Assembly: GCA_017607445.1 (NCBI GenBank)
Contig: JAEVHH010000003.1
Span: forward strand, 6,200,001-6,264,000
DNA from: Histoplasma ohiense
Lineage: Eukaryota; Ascomycota; Eurotiomycetes; Onygenales; Ajellomycetaceae
Length of the DNA: 64,000 nt
Direction of reading: 5' to 3'
How positions within the stretch are numbered: position 1 is the first letter of the stretch; each line of letters starts with the position of its first letter. The notes under the pieces are model-generated. The model was not told where the DNA came from. It saw only the letters and a program-made list of their open reading frames with translations, and made no database searches. The translations under genes were made by a program, and so were the position numbers. Below, in pieces: positions 47,003 through 59,193 of the stretch.

Positions 47003-49467
47003 AGGCAATCGGCTGTCCCGGCCGCGGAAACACCGGCGTCGTCTCCAAATTCTCCAGTCCCCCCATCGTCCTCTGCTGATTCATCTGCCACCCCTGGCCC
47101 GTCTGCTGATTGATAAACGCGCTTTGGCGGAACGGGTTCGTGCTGCCGGTCGGGTTGGGGCGGAGGGGGGCAAGTGTCGCGCCGGGCATTGGAGTTTGGG
47201 TTTGGGCTTGCGGTCGGAGGCCAGGTGCTGTTTGGGGGCGGGCGAAAGGGTTTGTGCCTGTTCGTTGTGGTTGGAGGGGAGGTGCGGTGGGTTGTTGTTG
47301 ATGTTGTTGTTGGGATGGGAGTTGGGGGAGGGGTTGCGTGGGTGGCTGTGAGGTAAAGGGGGATGGAGATGATGGGGATTGGGAACCGTTTGTGAATTGC
47401 GGGGATTGCATTGTTAGACGTTTGGCGAAAGGGTTTGTGGATTGACGGGATAGAGTAGTTGTGGAGAGGCTCGAGGGGGAGGAGGTTATAGGGCTTAGCG
47501 TGGATTGCAAGGAGAAGTTGGTGGTGTCTGATGAGGGTTGCGGGAGCATGGATTGGCGGAAGGGGTTGTTTGGCCGTCCGCCGCCGGTAAGCATGGGCTG
47601 CTGCTGGAAAGAGGCCATCCCGTTTTGCGGGATGCTGGGGAGAGTTGTTTGGAAGGTGTGCGATTGTACTTGCGAGGTGTAGCCGCCGAATTCGGCGCCT
47701 GTCTGTGTTGGCTGGAGAGCCTGTAGTTGTGGCTGATGTTGAGGCTGTGACTGTATCTGGCCAAAGGGGTTGGAAGTCAATTGTCCGAATTGGTCGCCAA
47801 AACCCGTTTGCTGCAGCTGCAGCTGACCAAGGCCTGTTGGAATCTGCGTGAATTGCTGTGACTGGGAGAAGTTATTTTGTTGCGGGCTAAACCCGGTTTG
47901 CTGCTGCTGGAAGCCCGCCTGTTGGAATTGCTGTGGCTGCATGTTTTGTGGCTGCTGCTGGAACTGCATGGCTAGAGGGTTGAATTGTTGTTGTTGAGGG
48001 GCTTGCTGCGGCATGGACGGCCGCTGCTGTTGAGGTTGGTCGGTGGAGTCGAAGAGATCAATTAGATTAGGCCCTGTGGTTTTCACTTCCAGTTTTGGTG
48101 CAGTTTGTGGTGCAGTTTGTGATGCAGTGGGCGCCGGTTTTGATTTCTGCGGCGCTGAAACTGCTCGACTTCTCCCGGCTCCCTTGTCCTTCTCCTCACC
48201 GGCTGTCCCAAGCTTTTGCGCACGATACTCGCGCCGGCGCTGGTCGAAATCGGGATCATTGAGGTCATCTTCGAGGAGCTTGGCCAGGTCGGTGGACGCA
48301 TGCTTCAGATTCGGTATCGCCAGGCGTGTGGCCTTTTCAAACTGCCGCGCAATACGCAAAAACTTCACCACTTCTTCGGTCTGCACGCTGAATCGTTTGT
48401 ATATCTTTAAAGCTCGCTCGGTATCCGGTCGTGACATTTCAAAGTAATTTTCTACCAATTAACGTCCGATGTAAGCGGGTATACAACAGCGGAGAATCCT
48501 GCAAACCGGGTGTACATACCTAGGATATTAATTGTTCCCTCATTCATCACAGAGTAAAGTGACAAGAGATCTAACGTCAGCAACCGGAATGCCGTCAGAC
48601 TGATCTCGTTCTCTGGCTCGTCCATTAGGAGCTTGAAAAGAGGACACCGTCAGCTTGTGTGTCCAGCGATGTTGTGCCAAACCCGATATATATATATATA
48701 TATATATATATGTTTGCGCAACTCACATTACATTTCACCAGCGTGTGGATCTGCTTCTGTACAATCTCCGTCTCCCTCAACAAGCCCTTGCTCACAGTAA
48801 GCCGCTTTAATCGTCCCTGGCCCCCGCGGACGAAATCCGTCTTTGTCTCCCCAAAGGCAGTCGCACGCGAAACGAGATACTCGGAGTATTTCCATATATT
48901 AAACCCTTGCGCCTGGACTAGATTTGAGCGTCAGAATCTTCGTATTCCAACTGCATGGGGGAGAATCAAAAACAGCATCGGTATATTCCATCGCCATCAC
49001 GTACCTTCAGATATACTCGTGACGGTCAGTACCCTCGGATTCTGCGCCAGAAATTTCAACGCAGCGCCGGCGGACCCTTCGCGGATCATCATGTGCACTA
49101 CGATAAGGGCCTTGTATACGATGGTCCATGTTGACTCACGGATGCGATATTGAAGCGTGCGGAAGATCTCGGCGACGCCGGCCTCGCTGTATGTTGCGGT
49201 CAGGATATGCTCGATGTACTTAGATTTCGGGGCGGCATTCTGTTTTGGGTTCCCAGTATGTGTTAGCTTTTAGGCTGGGCTTGAACTCTGCTTGGCTCTT
49301 CGGAGTCGGCTTGTATATTGGATAGGTGGGAGGGGAGGGGAGGAAGGGGAAAGGGGAAAATGCATGGAGTTTGTTGGCGATGAATTTGGGCAGCTCTATA
49401 TTATATGTAGACTGACTTTAGTCTTTGTCGCTCCCTTGACGGATTTCTCGAAACTTGCGCCAGGCAT
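47001..49467 (-). CDS. AP180/CALM clathrin adaptor with ANTH domain (YAP1801/1802 type)
   Basis: Five exons on the minus strand: 49467-49417, 49239-49005, 48917-48727, 48631-48520, 48451-47001; 679 aa. Binds PI(4,5)P2 and clathrin at endocytic sites. Seen: N-terminal MPGASFEKSVKGATKTK, then NAAPKSKYIEHIL, which includes the lysine-rich lipid-binding surface of ANTH domains, YKALIVVHMMIREG, GFNIWKYSEYLVSRA, LLMDEPENEISLTAFRLL and NYFEMSRPDTERALKIYKRF. After about residue 270 comes a Gln-rich tail with a clathrin-box-like LIDLF and five NPF motifs (SNPFGQ, NNPFRQ, TNPFAK, TNPFAR, TNPFRQ) for EH-domain partners such as Ede1/Pan1. An AT array lies in intron 3. Identification is certain. Confidence 0.96.
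48685..48711. repeat. (AT)n microsatellite in AP180 intron 3
   Basis: About 13 AT units within the intron between exons 3 and 4. Confidence 0.95.
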
Positions 49468-50768
49468 AGCTGGCTGCGTCCGGGGACGAGTGGTAGGTTA
49501 GGTGATATATGGATATCGGATTGGTGGCCTCTTGGTGCCTTTTGGTGTCCTTTGGTCAGAAGGGGGGCGAGGCTGCAGGCGGGAATGAAGGAGAAGGGGA
49601 ATGCGGGAGCTGCCGTCTCCCAGGTGTTGCCAGAGGACACCGCTATCCGGAAGCCGATAAATCAGGGGTTTCAGTTTTCGGGATAGAGATTCGAGTGGTC
49701 GCTTTTGCTATGGTTTAGCTTGCTAGGAGGTAGAGCAGCGCACAGGGAAGTTCATGATGGCGGCGGCTTGGTTCTTTGGTATACACAAAATGATAAGTGG
49801 CTCAAAAGCTCCGTTCCACACCGTGCACGGCTCCAAGCCTTGCTCAATTGGTAGAAACAGCAACACCTGTCAAAAGGCGGGGGACAACGCTGGCTTGGTG
49901 ATAGAATTTCGACGGCAGAAATAGCGACCGTGGCGTCAGCGGATGATATGCAGGTGGCAGACGGAGCCGGATTCCAGGGGGAATAAGCTAGGTGCTAGGT
50001 GGGATCCGTGGGGATGAGGTGCAAGGCGGTCGGGATTTGGGTGAGGTTGAGGACGAGGTTGAAGGTTGAAAGTTGAAAGTTGAAAGTTGCAAGGTGAAAG
50101 TTGACGGTCGAAGACTCGCCGGCCAGGACAAGGGGAGGGCGATCTCGACGCGGCTTGGAGCGAGGAATTTTTAATTATTTGAACAAACCCATATAAATAA
50201 CTACTCAGAGTACGTTAAATACTGTGGATATCCCCGAGCTTGAGGGCCATGCAAGTTCCAAATCAGTTTTTTTCTTATTGCCGTTGAAAACCCGTTGAGC
50301 CACTCTCCGTTCATTTAGTTACATGGAGTAATATTTATTAACTAATATATTTAATTATTTCTATGTCAACGGACACATCCAATACCCATTCAGGCTCTGC
50401 ATCAATTCCACGCCATGAATATCTCATGAGGAAAATCCCCTTCAAAACAGAGCCAGATACGGACTTTCTATCCCTACAGCACACCCACGCCTATGGTTGG
50501 AGTGATGTATCTGTTGGTTCTATATATATGACAAGGGACAAACAGAAACACGTCTAAGAATTCACAACCGGCGAACCAGCTTTGCTTCAAAAGGGAGACA
50601 AAATATAGCATATCCGACCGCCGACCGTAGAGAATGGGGGAAAAGAAACGCCCATCCCCCCATAAATATATATACACCAGTATCCAAACCAATCAAAACA
50701 GAAAATCCAATCAATCAACAAGGAATTCGTAGGAAAGCAACTACAACACAAAGAAAAGAAAAAAAAAT
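49468..50768. other. AP180 promoter region
   Basis: 1.3 kb upstream of AP180, reaching the 3' end of the next minus-strand gene. A direct heptamer run (GTTGAAA-type, about 50057-50090) is visible. No gene was identified; short frames have no domain. Confidence 0.5.
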
Positions 50769-51538
50769 CTACATCCACCCAATCCCACCAACCCACCTCC
50801 GCTCCTGTTCGTGCTGCTGCCGCTGCACATGTACCTGCCCCGGCTCCCGGTCCATCGACATATGCACTGGCACGAAGCCCCGGACACCAGCACAGGCACC
50901 GAAATCCGGATCTATACCCATGTCCATGTCCATGTCCATACTCATATTCCCACCCGGAGCCTCGGCTGGCGTGTGGCTGGGTATCGGCACGCCGTTATTC
51001 GGCATATGTGAGGTGGCAGGCGACAGGCCGTTCTTGAATCCATGGCTCTGGATATTGCTCTGTGTATCATTCCGCGACGTGCGGACTGGCTGGAAGAACC
51101 TCTGCAGCGTGTGTTGGTTCGGATCTAGTGGCGGTTGTTGTTGTTGTTGTTGTTTGAGGGCTTCCGCTGTAGACGTTCCCAGGGTGGGTTCTGCGGTACT
51201 CTGCGGCTGCCGCTGGGCGGAAAAGAGCCATTGGAGGGTTTTATCTTTTTGCACACACAGAACAAAAGTTTTGAAATTAGCTGGAGAAGCCGCGCACCAA
51301 CTCGTCACTGCTCTATGGGTGGCTTACCGTATATGGTCTGCTCGTCCGGACGGTCGTTCCGGAAACGTTTGCGGGTGCGGCTGTGGAGGTGTCGTGGGGG
51401 CTCGTCGACGGTGATTGTCGCGGTTCCTAGGAAGGGCATTGGGGCTGGGGAGGTCTGGTCGTGATTGAGGTAGATTGAGGAGCTGTGGGGCCTTGGGGAC
51501 GTGATGGTGGTGAAGGACGCCTTGCGTTTGAGAGCCAT
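50769..51538 (-). CDS. Conserved-looking nuclear-type protein with a PIP-box-like motif
   Basis: Two exons: 51538-51328 and 51244-50769; 228 aa. I recognise no named family. Seen: MALKRKASF start, a basic cluster HSRTRKRFRNDRP (about residues 53-65) that could be a nuclear signal, EQTIYDKTLQWLFSAQ across the splice junction, a Q run (about residues 99-104), and then NQHTLQRFFQP. QHTLQRFF fits the PCNA-interacting consensus Q-x-x-[LIM]-x-x-[FY]-[FY] at about residues 110-117. The C-terminus is Met/Asp-rich (MSMDMDMDMG) and ends in a Gln/Arg-rich tail. The start is fixed by the conserved-looking KRK N-terminus; a longer upstream open frame to 51871 lacks such features. PCNA binding is inference from motif alone. 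Confidence 0.7.
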
Positions 51539-53559
51539 GCTGGATGGGATATACAGAGGTATGCAGAGATGGACTGTGGATGGGTATGGTGTGTATACGC
51601 TGCGTCGGCGTGGATATGGGCTCAGACCAGCGCGATTGGGAGTGGGAAATACCAGATCCCATCCGGGAGCTTCGGGATAGCACGCTGGAAGCCGTTGCGG
51701 GAGTTGTAACTGCTGCGTATGTGATACTGTACCAACCAGCTCTTTATATGTAAGGACAGATGCGGGAGCGGAAAAACTAAGCTGTTGGAGGGTGCTGATT
51801 GGCTGCTGACGCGGAATATCTATCCTGCGGAAATCCAAGAACGGCCACGGGTACTGTACTGTACAGTACAATCGGTAATTTTGGCATCCTTTTTGCTTTG
51901 TATCGATTCGACCCCCATTCAGCCCTCAATTCTACAAGTTCTCCCTCTTGATGAATCGGCCAATGCCACGAGATATCTCGCACTGTTTGCGGCAAACGTC
52001 GACGTCCAAGAAACGCCAGAATGGTTTAGAGACGCGTGATCACGTGGTAGATCAAGCTGGCTCCAGATCCAGTGGACACGATCGACGCGACCTCTTCCAA
52101 GAAAATCCCCCCGCATCGACCAGCGCTAGAACGCAAGTTGGCAACCAATTCGTAGCCAGATTCGGGCCGTCTACGCAGGTTGATCGGCTCGAAGGGCTGA
52201 TATATGCTCTTCGTCCAACAGGAAACAATAGCCAAGGTTTTCCGCAGGTTGCGCACTTTTCAGTGACCCTGACTCGTCGACAAGTTACATTGTTATGGAA
52301 TTCATCGAAGGGGCAACACCCTAGATACTCAGGCAGTACTTTCGGGAAATGCGTGATTCCTCCCTCATCGGGTTATTTTATGGCAGTATCGGGGAAATCC
52401 CCCTTCTGCATGGTATTTTCTGGAAACCCACCCCCCCCACAAAGTCGACGCTTTCGATCAATGGTAGTTTCGACTCTGAAGCTGCGCTGAGTGAAGCGAT
52501 GACTTTGAAGTCTCTAGAGGCAGCCGATCTCCCTACCGTCCGCAAGGCTGACTTCTATCATCGATCGCTCTCGCATATAATTTTCGAGACCATGCTCCGA
52601 AATTTATGCGTGGGGGACTTCCAGGGATAAATGGCTTACTAGAATTTTGCAACCGTTCAACGCGGAATTTCCTTGGTTCAACATGATGTTGTTGGATTTA
52701 TATAGTCCTGGCTTTGACAATGGATCATGGCATCGTTTCTTTTAAGAGGAGAAGCCTTATCTCATCCCCCTCCATACGTAGAGCTTACTCGACAAGCATT
52801 CCTCTTGATAAAAGGACTGCCTGCAAAGACTCCTGAAAAGACTGAAGAGACTTGATAGCCATCACATCACAGATGCGAAATTCGATGATCGGCCAGCGCC
52901 CGCGTAGTCCCACAGCAGTCCACCCCCCCCAACACCGACGGGAGATAAACCACGTATGACATGCCCCCGGGGGTCGACTGATAGGTAATCTGTACGCGAG
53001 GCGCTCTTGAATTAGACAAGAAGAGTATCGCATGGCTAGTGGCGGATACTTCTAGGAACGAACTTCTTCAGACGTAATATAGAGGCTCAATAGCTGCAGC
53101 AATCTGAGATTCGTCTCAGAGCAAGCTCGAACATTGCTCTTTAGTTAGTTACCATATGACAGGCGACTCGTTTCTTCACGCGTAGCTCCATCGCTGCCCT
53201 TAGTTACGATGGCGGCGTAGCAACTCAGTAGTCTTGCGCGACAGCGATGTCGGTCCATGAACCAATGCCAAATTTCTCGGTAGAAGAGGCGCATCGGCAG
53301 CCTTTCAACTAGATAGATGGTGGTTCATCCAGCCTGACTCTAATATAAATAATAATACATACGCTGCGTACAAGGAAAATGTTTTGCTCCATAAAAATGG
53401 CGGGGGAGCGTTGAGTCAGCAGCCCCTACGTCATGGGCACAAACCCCACCAACCACAGTCCAGTCCGTCTTCCGCGGCTCTTCATCACCAACTCCGCCCA
53501 ACCAAGTGTGCTATCAACGAGCAATCCCGAACACAACATCGCCTACGACCCAGTCCAGA
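51539..53559. other. Divergent intergenic region
   Basis: 2 kb between divergent genes. Short frames at 51948-52630 have no domain and are split by stops. C-homopolymers occur at 52430-52438 and 52923-52930. It contains the promoters of both neighbours; no specific site identified. Confidence 0.5.
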
Positions 53560-54985
53560 ATGCCCTCCAGAGAAGCAACGCATGCCGGGTCCTGGTACTC
53601 AGACCACGAGCCAACCCTCTCGAGCCAGCTGGAGAAATGGCTTGCTCAGGTCCCAGACGAGCTGCCTGGCATCGGCCCACTCCCCATCGCGGGAGCTAGA
53701 GTCATCATTGCACCGTATGCTTCCGTGCTCTTCCTGTGCATCCTGCCCTTGATGGCCTTTTCCTCATCCATCTGCTAATGTCACCACCGTCTATATGGAT
53801 GAGCAGTCACGCTGGCTACGCATACTCTGGACCGTGTGCTGCATGGGCTTATAAGGCGCTGGACCTCTCCAAAGCGTATGTCCACCTCTATCTAAACCAT
53901 ATTATAAAAAGAAACTCTCAACATGTAACTAACCAACAACAAACAAACAAACAAACAACAGGAAACGCATCTTCCTCCTCGGCCCCTCTCACCACCACCA
54001 CCTCTCCACCCTCGCCCTCCCGCAACTAACCAGCTACAAAACCCCTCTCTCCCCGGACCCACTGCCCCTTGACACAGACCTAATCACCCACCTCCTCTCC
54101 ACCACCTCCACCAACCCGCACTTCACCACGATGAGCCCGCCCGTCGACTCCGCCGAACATAGCCTAGAGCTCCACCTCCCCTACATCCACCATCTCTTGC
54201 GCACGCTCTACCCCACCAGGACCCCCGCCGCCTATCCCCGCCTGGTCCCCATGATGGTCGGCAGCACCTCCCCAGCCACCGAAGCCGCCTTCGGCGCCCT
54301 GCTGGCTCCTTACCTCGCCGACGACACGAACGTCTTCGTCGTCTCCTCCGACTTCTGCCACTGGGGCCTCCGCTTCGGATACACGTATTACGTGCCCGGC
54401 GCGCCCGTGCCCGCGCCCGCGCTGCCGACCTCGTATCCGAAGCTTCCCGTGCCGGCAGCGTCATCAACGGTGACGACGAAGAAGACGACGCGGGGTACTG
54501 CTACCGGTGCAGCGGAGGCCAGGGCGGCCATCGACGCCGTGTCCGGCGGCGGCGCGTTCAAGGCCCGCAGCCGCATGCTGGGGGGCGGGGCGGGGGTCCC
54601 GCTCATCCACGAGAGCATCTCTGCGTGCGACGTGGCGTGTATGCGGGCGATCGCGTCCGGGGAGACGGAACTGTTTCTCGACGCGCTGCGTAGGACGGGC
54701 AATACGGTCTGCGGGAGGCATCCGATTGGGGTTGTGATGGCTGGGTTGGAGGCTGTGAGGAGGAGTCAGGGGGAGGGGGAGGGGGAGGGTGAGGGTGAGG
54801 GGGAGCAGGAGCAGGAGCGGGATCGGGACGGGGACGGGGATCGGGATCGGGAGCGGGATGGGGATGGGAATGGAGACGGGCTGCAGAAGGGCAAGTTCTA
54901 CTTCGTCAGGTATGAGAGGAGCTCGGATGTGGTTGCGGCTGGCGAAAGCTCGGTTAGCTATGTTTCTGCGTTTGCGGTGCTCTAA
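53560..54985 (+). CDS. MEMO1-family protein (Mho1-like)
   Basis: Three exons: 53560-53714, 53807-53875, 53962-54985; 415 aa. MEMO is a redox/copper-associated protein structurally related to class III dioxygenases; yeast Mho1 is its homologue. Seen: MPSREATHAGSWY start, VIIAPHAGYAYSGP (conserved His), KRIFLLGPSHHHHL (conserved His), SAEHSLELHLPYIHHLL, VPMMVGSTSP, VFVVSSDFCHWGLRFGYT (conserved Cys), IHESISACDVACMRAI, CGRHPIGVVMAGLEAV and a C-terminal end SYVSAFAVL. Relative to typical members of about 300 aa there are two insertions: an Ala/Pro/Thr-rich block after YYVPGAP (about 60 residues) and a Gly-Glu then Asp-Gly-Asp-Arg repeat (about 39 residues) before KGKFYFVRY. The conserved metal-site residues are kept. 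Identification is strong. Confidence 0.93.
54772..54885 (+). repeat. Low-complexity G-rich repeat inside MEMO1 coding region
   Basis: GGGGAG-type units, then GGGACGGGGATCGGGATCGGGA-like units, encoding Gly-Glu and Asp-Gly/Asp-Arg repeats in frame. Reading frame is preserved. Confidence 0.9.
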
Positions 54986-55165
54986 TAGATGGCAGAGAGG
55001 ATGTCGGCATTTGCATGGTTGTTTATTGTTTGTGATTTCCTCTACGCCTTTGATGATGATGGAGGGGAGGGGGGGGGGGGGTTTACATGGCGCTCGGGCG
55101 ATGGATAGATCGAGGTGTGGACTTGCGATGCAGACTGATAACCTGCCATAATTCATTGTAGCCAT

Positions 55166-55202
55166 GCCACATGCCACATGCCACATGCCACATGCCACAT
55201 GC
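55166..55202. repeat. GCCACAT heptamer tandem repeat
   Basis: Five perfect tandem copies of a 7-base unit. Confidence 0.95.
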
Positions 55203-55904
55203 CACCTCTCCCGCCTCGTTCTCCAACGGGGTTTCAAGGTGGATCTGCATACATATATACATATACACAGTTCCACTCCTCGCATGTCCATGTCCACCGC
55301 GTGTCTCGCTCTCGCCCTCCATCCAGATGACGGGAAGTAAAGTAAAGTAAAGCAAAGTGGGATTAAGATAAGATAAGAACTACAAAGACATTTCCCCCCT
55401 GCCTGCCTGCCTGCCTGCCCGCCTGCCTGCCCGCCCTGCGTCCTTTCGGAGCTTGGAACTTCGGACTGCCTTCTTACCTTACTTTTACCTAACCCTCGGC
55501 CCCGCCGTCCCGCACGTCCCGCACGTCCCGAGCCAGAAGCATACGTACGTATGTAGTAGGGCATACGTAAGAAGCGCGGATGGGATATATCGAGTCTAGT
55601 ACGGAGTATACCTAACAAACACGCAAATGTGCGTGCGTGCGTGCGTGCGTGCGGACGAAGACGTACGTACTAGGTAGAGTCTTCGACCGCGCCCTGCTCG
55701 CCAACAAGCAAAAGCAAAAGCGCGCGTTGCAGCGCAGGGAGGTGCGTTGCGTACGCGCGGGGCAATATCATACCATATCATATCCTATCCTATCCCGTCC
55801 GTCCACCCGTCCGTCCGTCGCTGCCGCAGTATTTCCATTTCAGCCCGATGGATGATACGTCGTAATTATTTTTTCCCCGGTGCACGTGGGGCGGCCATCA
55901 CGTA

Positions 55905-55944
<40 letters not shown>

Positions 55945-57400
55945 CGGTGATAAAGAGCCGACAAACGACGATGTGACAAACGTACGCAATGCAATGCAAT
56001 CAATGTATGCAACTGAACTGGTGCAAGGTATGAAAGTGCCGGGCGGCGGCGGCGGCGGGTCGGCGGCGGGTCGGCCTCGCGGCACACGTCCCATCCCACC
56101 GGCGCGGATAGAGAGATAGATAGATAGATAGATAGAGGGGCGTTCGTATGTATGTTTACGGCTGAAGGAACATGGATACATACATATGAGGATATATGAT
56201 ATTATCCTCGCTCCCTCGCTCCCTCGCTCCCTCACTCCCTCACTCCCTCACGCTCAACGAGGGGGGGGTGGGGGAGCAATGGACGCAATGGACGCAATGG
56301 ACGCAACGTCAACGTCATCCATCCCCTGCCTTGCTACGGTACGGGGGGATCGGATGGGATTCCGTCCGTCTTCGTCGTCCGTGCCTTGCTCTCTTGCTCT
56401 CTTTCCGCGCGGGGGTCCCAGAATGGATATGACGATGGAAGGTCTGCATAACTTGAGATTATACAGTACATCCATGGCTCGTACTCTCCATGCCCGAAAC
56501 GGGAAATGATGAGAGAGAGTTGAGTGAGAAACGAGGCTGGAGACGGAGATTTAGTAAAGGAAAACATCGCGGTACATCGCTGGTATATGTATTTTTCTCC
56601 GGGACGGCGACGCGTCGCTCGTTCAACGATGGAGAAGTTGCCAAAGTTTGCGACGAACAAAAAAAAGAGATCGATCCACCGTCGATGGAGAGTTACCGGT
56701 ACACGCTCTGTACGGAGGTATACGTATGGTATCGTAACCCGACCCAGCGGCGAGCCACGTAATCGTTCATTCGATCTGTGTCCTCCTCATCAGAAGACCA
56801 AGTGAAGAACCCTATGGATGGCAGGCACTCGTCGAAGCTCGATTTTGAGATAGGGCCACGCTCTTGTCGAAGGGAGCCCCTGGAGCCTGGAGGAGGACAG
56901 TATCCCATCTACGAATGAGTGCCAGGCTCCCATGTCCTCCGTATATACGTATATACTCCGTACCTAGACACAGATCTGTGCCCTGGACACACTCTAAAAA
57001 TATCACGGATATCACGGGCAGCCCACAGGGACGAAATGGGAAGGAAAAAGCAAAAAAAGGAAGCCCACTTCCAGGGATGGAGGGGCCAACTAAGCTGTAT
57101 GCGGATGGTAGATTGCAGATCATCGCTCAACCACAATACAGTACGTGACGAGGGAGACGATCTATGTATACCTAGGTATATTCTAATGATTACCCCTCTC
57201 CCCTCCCCTCCCTCTGGTTGGGAGTCTAGCTCCTGGCTGGATATATGCCGGAGGGAGGCGGCTGCTCTGTCGGTGATCTTGCTTGCTAGAAAGCGCAGAG
57301 AGAGGAGGAGGAGGAGGAGGAGGAGGAGGAGTGAAGAAAGGTTTGGGTGGCCGGCTGGAACGGTGCAAGACAGTGCAAGACAGAGCGCGATCGACGGGGA

Positions 57401-57428
57401 TTTGGGTTTGGGTTTGGGTTTGGGTTTA
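57401..57428 (+). repeat. (TTTGGG)4 telomere-like tandem repeat
   Basis: Four to five units of TTTGGG. It differs from the fungal telomere unit TTAGGG by one base, so a telomeric origin is uncertain. Confidence 0.9.
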
Positions 57429-58315
57429 GCGTGAGGCTCTGGTTTTCGATGGGCTGTGGCTGGGGATAGAAAGGTTCAAGAGAAAGTGTACGGAGTACCT
57501 AGGGGATGTAGGGGATGTAGGGGATGTAGGGGACGTGCGGAGGACAGAGTTTGTTTCCATCGGCTTCCTGTGTCCGGCCTAAGGTTCGAGAGGGAGAGGC
57601 TACGTTGCCTCATACCGAGGTAGGCCTAGGCCCACGGGCTACGTGACGTTCTTTAGTTTGCCCGATCGCTGCTCAATGGCTTGCCTGGAGTACTCGTGTA
57701 TATACATGTATGTATATGTGTATATGTATATGGATGGATGGATGGCCGTACAAGTAACCAGCCGAGTCAAACCTGCAGAGAACAAGCAAACCCCGACAGA
57801 AAGCCCTGACTCAGCAGCTTCCGCGCGGAAACCTGCTTACCTAACGCCTGCAGCACAAAAGCTGACGACGCCTGCCAAGACCGTGGGCAGCCAAGACCGC
57901 TCGCTGGCTGGGTGCGCTAGGCCGGAAGAGGCTAGCTCGAGCGTGTCCCACAGGGGGATTCGTCACTGCCCGTGGCCATTACGACGCCCGGCGGCCCATA
58001 CGCGGTTTGTGGTTTGGCAGACGCTGATACCGAGGGGGAGAGAAGGGAGAGAGAGAGAGAGAAGGGAGAGTGAGAGAGAGATGTGGAGAGGGGGGAGAGA
58101 CGGGATATTAGTGATTTACATATATTGAGACTGGATGGAGTGTGTAGGGTAAATTGGTGTACGGCGTAGTTGAATTGATATCAAGCTTGTAGGTGTAATC
58201 TGTATTGTCGAAGTATTGTACCAGCGATACACGGCGTACTGCGTACTGCGTACTCACCACTAACCACACTCTCACACCACGCTCACTCGCCCAATCCTCG
58301 CCGCCGCCGCCGCTG

Positions 58316-58347
<32 letters not shown>

Positions 58348-58855
58348 CTTTTCGTCCTTTTCTCTCCCAACATCGCCAACCTCGTCTTCGTCTCTCTCTC
58401 TCTCTCTCCATCTCTCTCCATCTCTCCTCTCTGTCTTATCTCCATCTCCATCTCCATCTCCATTCTCTTGTCTCTATATATTCGATCCCTCCCGTGTGGG
58501 CCGCCTCTTCTCTGCCAGGCGATCTGCCCGCCAAGACCACAAACTCGGCTGTGCTCTCCAGACTGCGCTCTCGCTTTCCATCCATCCCAGCCAGCCAGCC
58601 AGCAAGACAGACTGACGGATCTCTCCTCCTCTTCAACCCTCCATCGCGAAACAAACAGTCCTATCCATCGATCCATCGATCCATCGGTCACCTCCATCCT
58701 CCGTCTAACACCTCTCCCTGGCACCACCTCACCTCGATCTGAAACTCAGCATCCATCTCCACAACATCCCCTCTGCTCGTCCAGGAGACTCGTCGCTCGT
58801 CGCTCGTCGCTCGTCTCCTCCGCTGCTGCTGGTGCTGACAGTTTCCTGTCTCGCC

Positions 58856-59158
58856 ATGGCGGACCGTCCCCCTCATCGCTCTGGCGCCCATCCTCCCTCC
58901 CGTTCTCCTCGTTCTCCTCGTTCTCCTCGCTCGTCCACGCCCTCCTCAACATCCTCAACATCCTCAACCTCCGTCTACGATGCCTCCCATCTCACAAAGC
59001 AATTCGAGCAATTGCTGCGGACCCGCCGTCTGAATTCGCTGCAGGAGCGATCCCGTTCGAGAACCACTTCACCTGCTCCTGCTCCTACCACTCCTCATGC
59101 TGCTTCTCGTCTTTCCCGCACTCATCGATCTTCTTCCTCGCACCAACATCATCATGAT

Positions 59159-59193
<35 letters not shown>

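Larger units (their letters stand above)
54986..58855. other. Microsatellite belt and PNG1 leader
   Basis: 3.9 kb without a gene but with many short tandem arrays: GCCACAT x5 (about 55166-55202), GCCT (55401-55434), GCGT (55629-55651), GAC (55908-55938), GATA (56111-56136), TCCCTCRC (about 56209-56249), ATGGACGCA x4 (56278-56308), GGA (57304-57330), TTTGGG x4 (57401-57428), GGGGATGTA-like x4 (57500-57534), TGGA (57731-57743) and GTC (58318-58347). Three TACGGAGTA words lie at 55600, 56954 and 57489. The stretch 58260-58850 is CT-rich and is probably the 5' UTR of PNG1. Confidence 0.75.

Noticed and set aside
54464..55618. 384-codon minus-strand frame
   Set aside because: Antisense of MEMO1 and tandem repeats; composition is repetitive (Pro/Leu-Pro/Ile runs).
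58272..58727. Minus-strand frame in the PNG1 leader
   Set aside because: Complement of CT-rich leader and GTC/CCATCT repeats; no domain.
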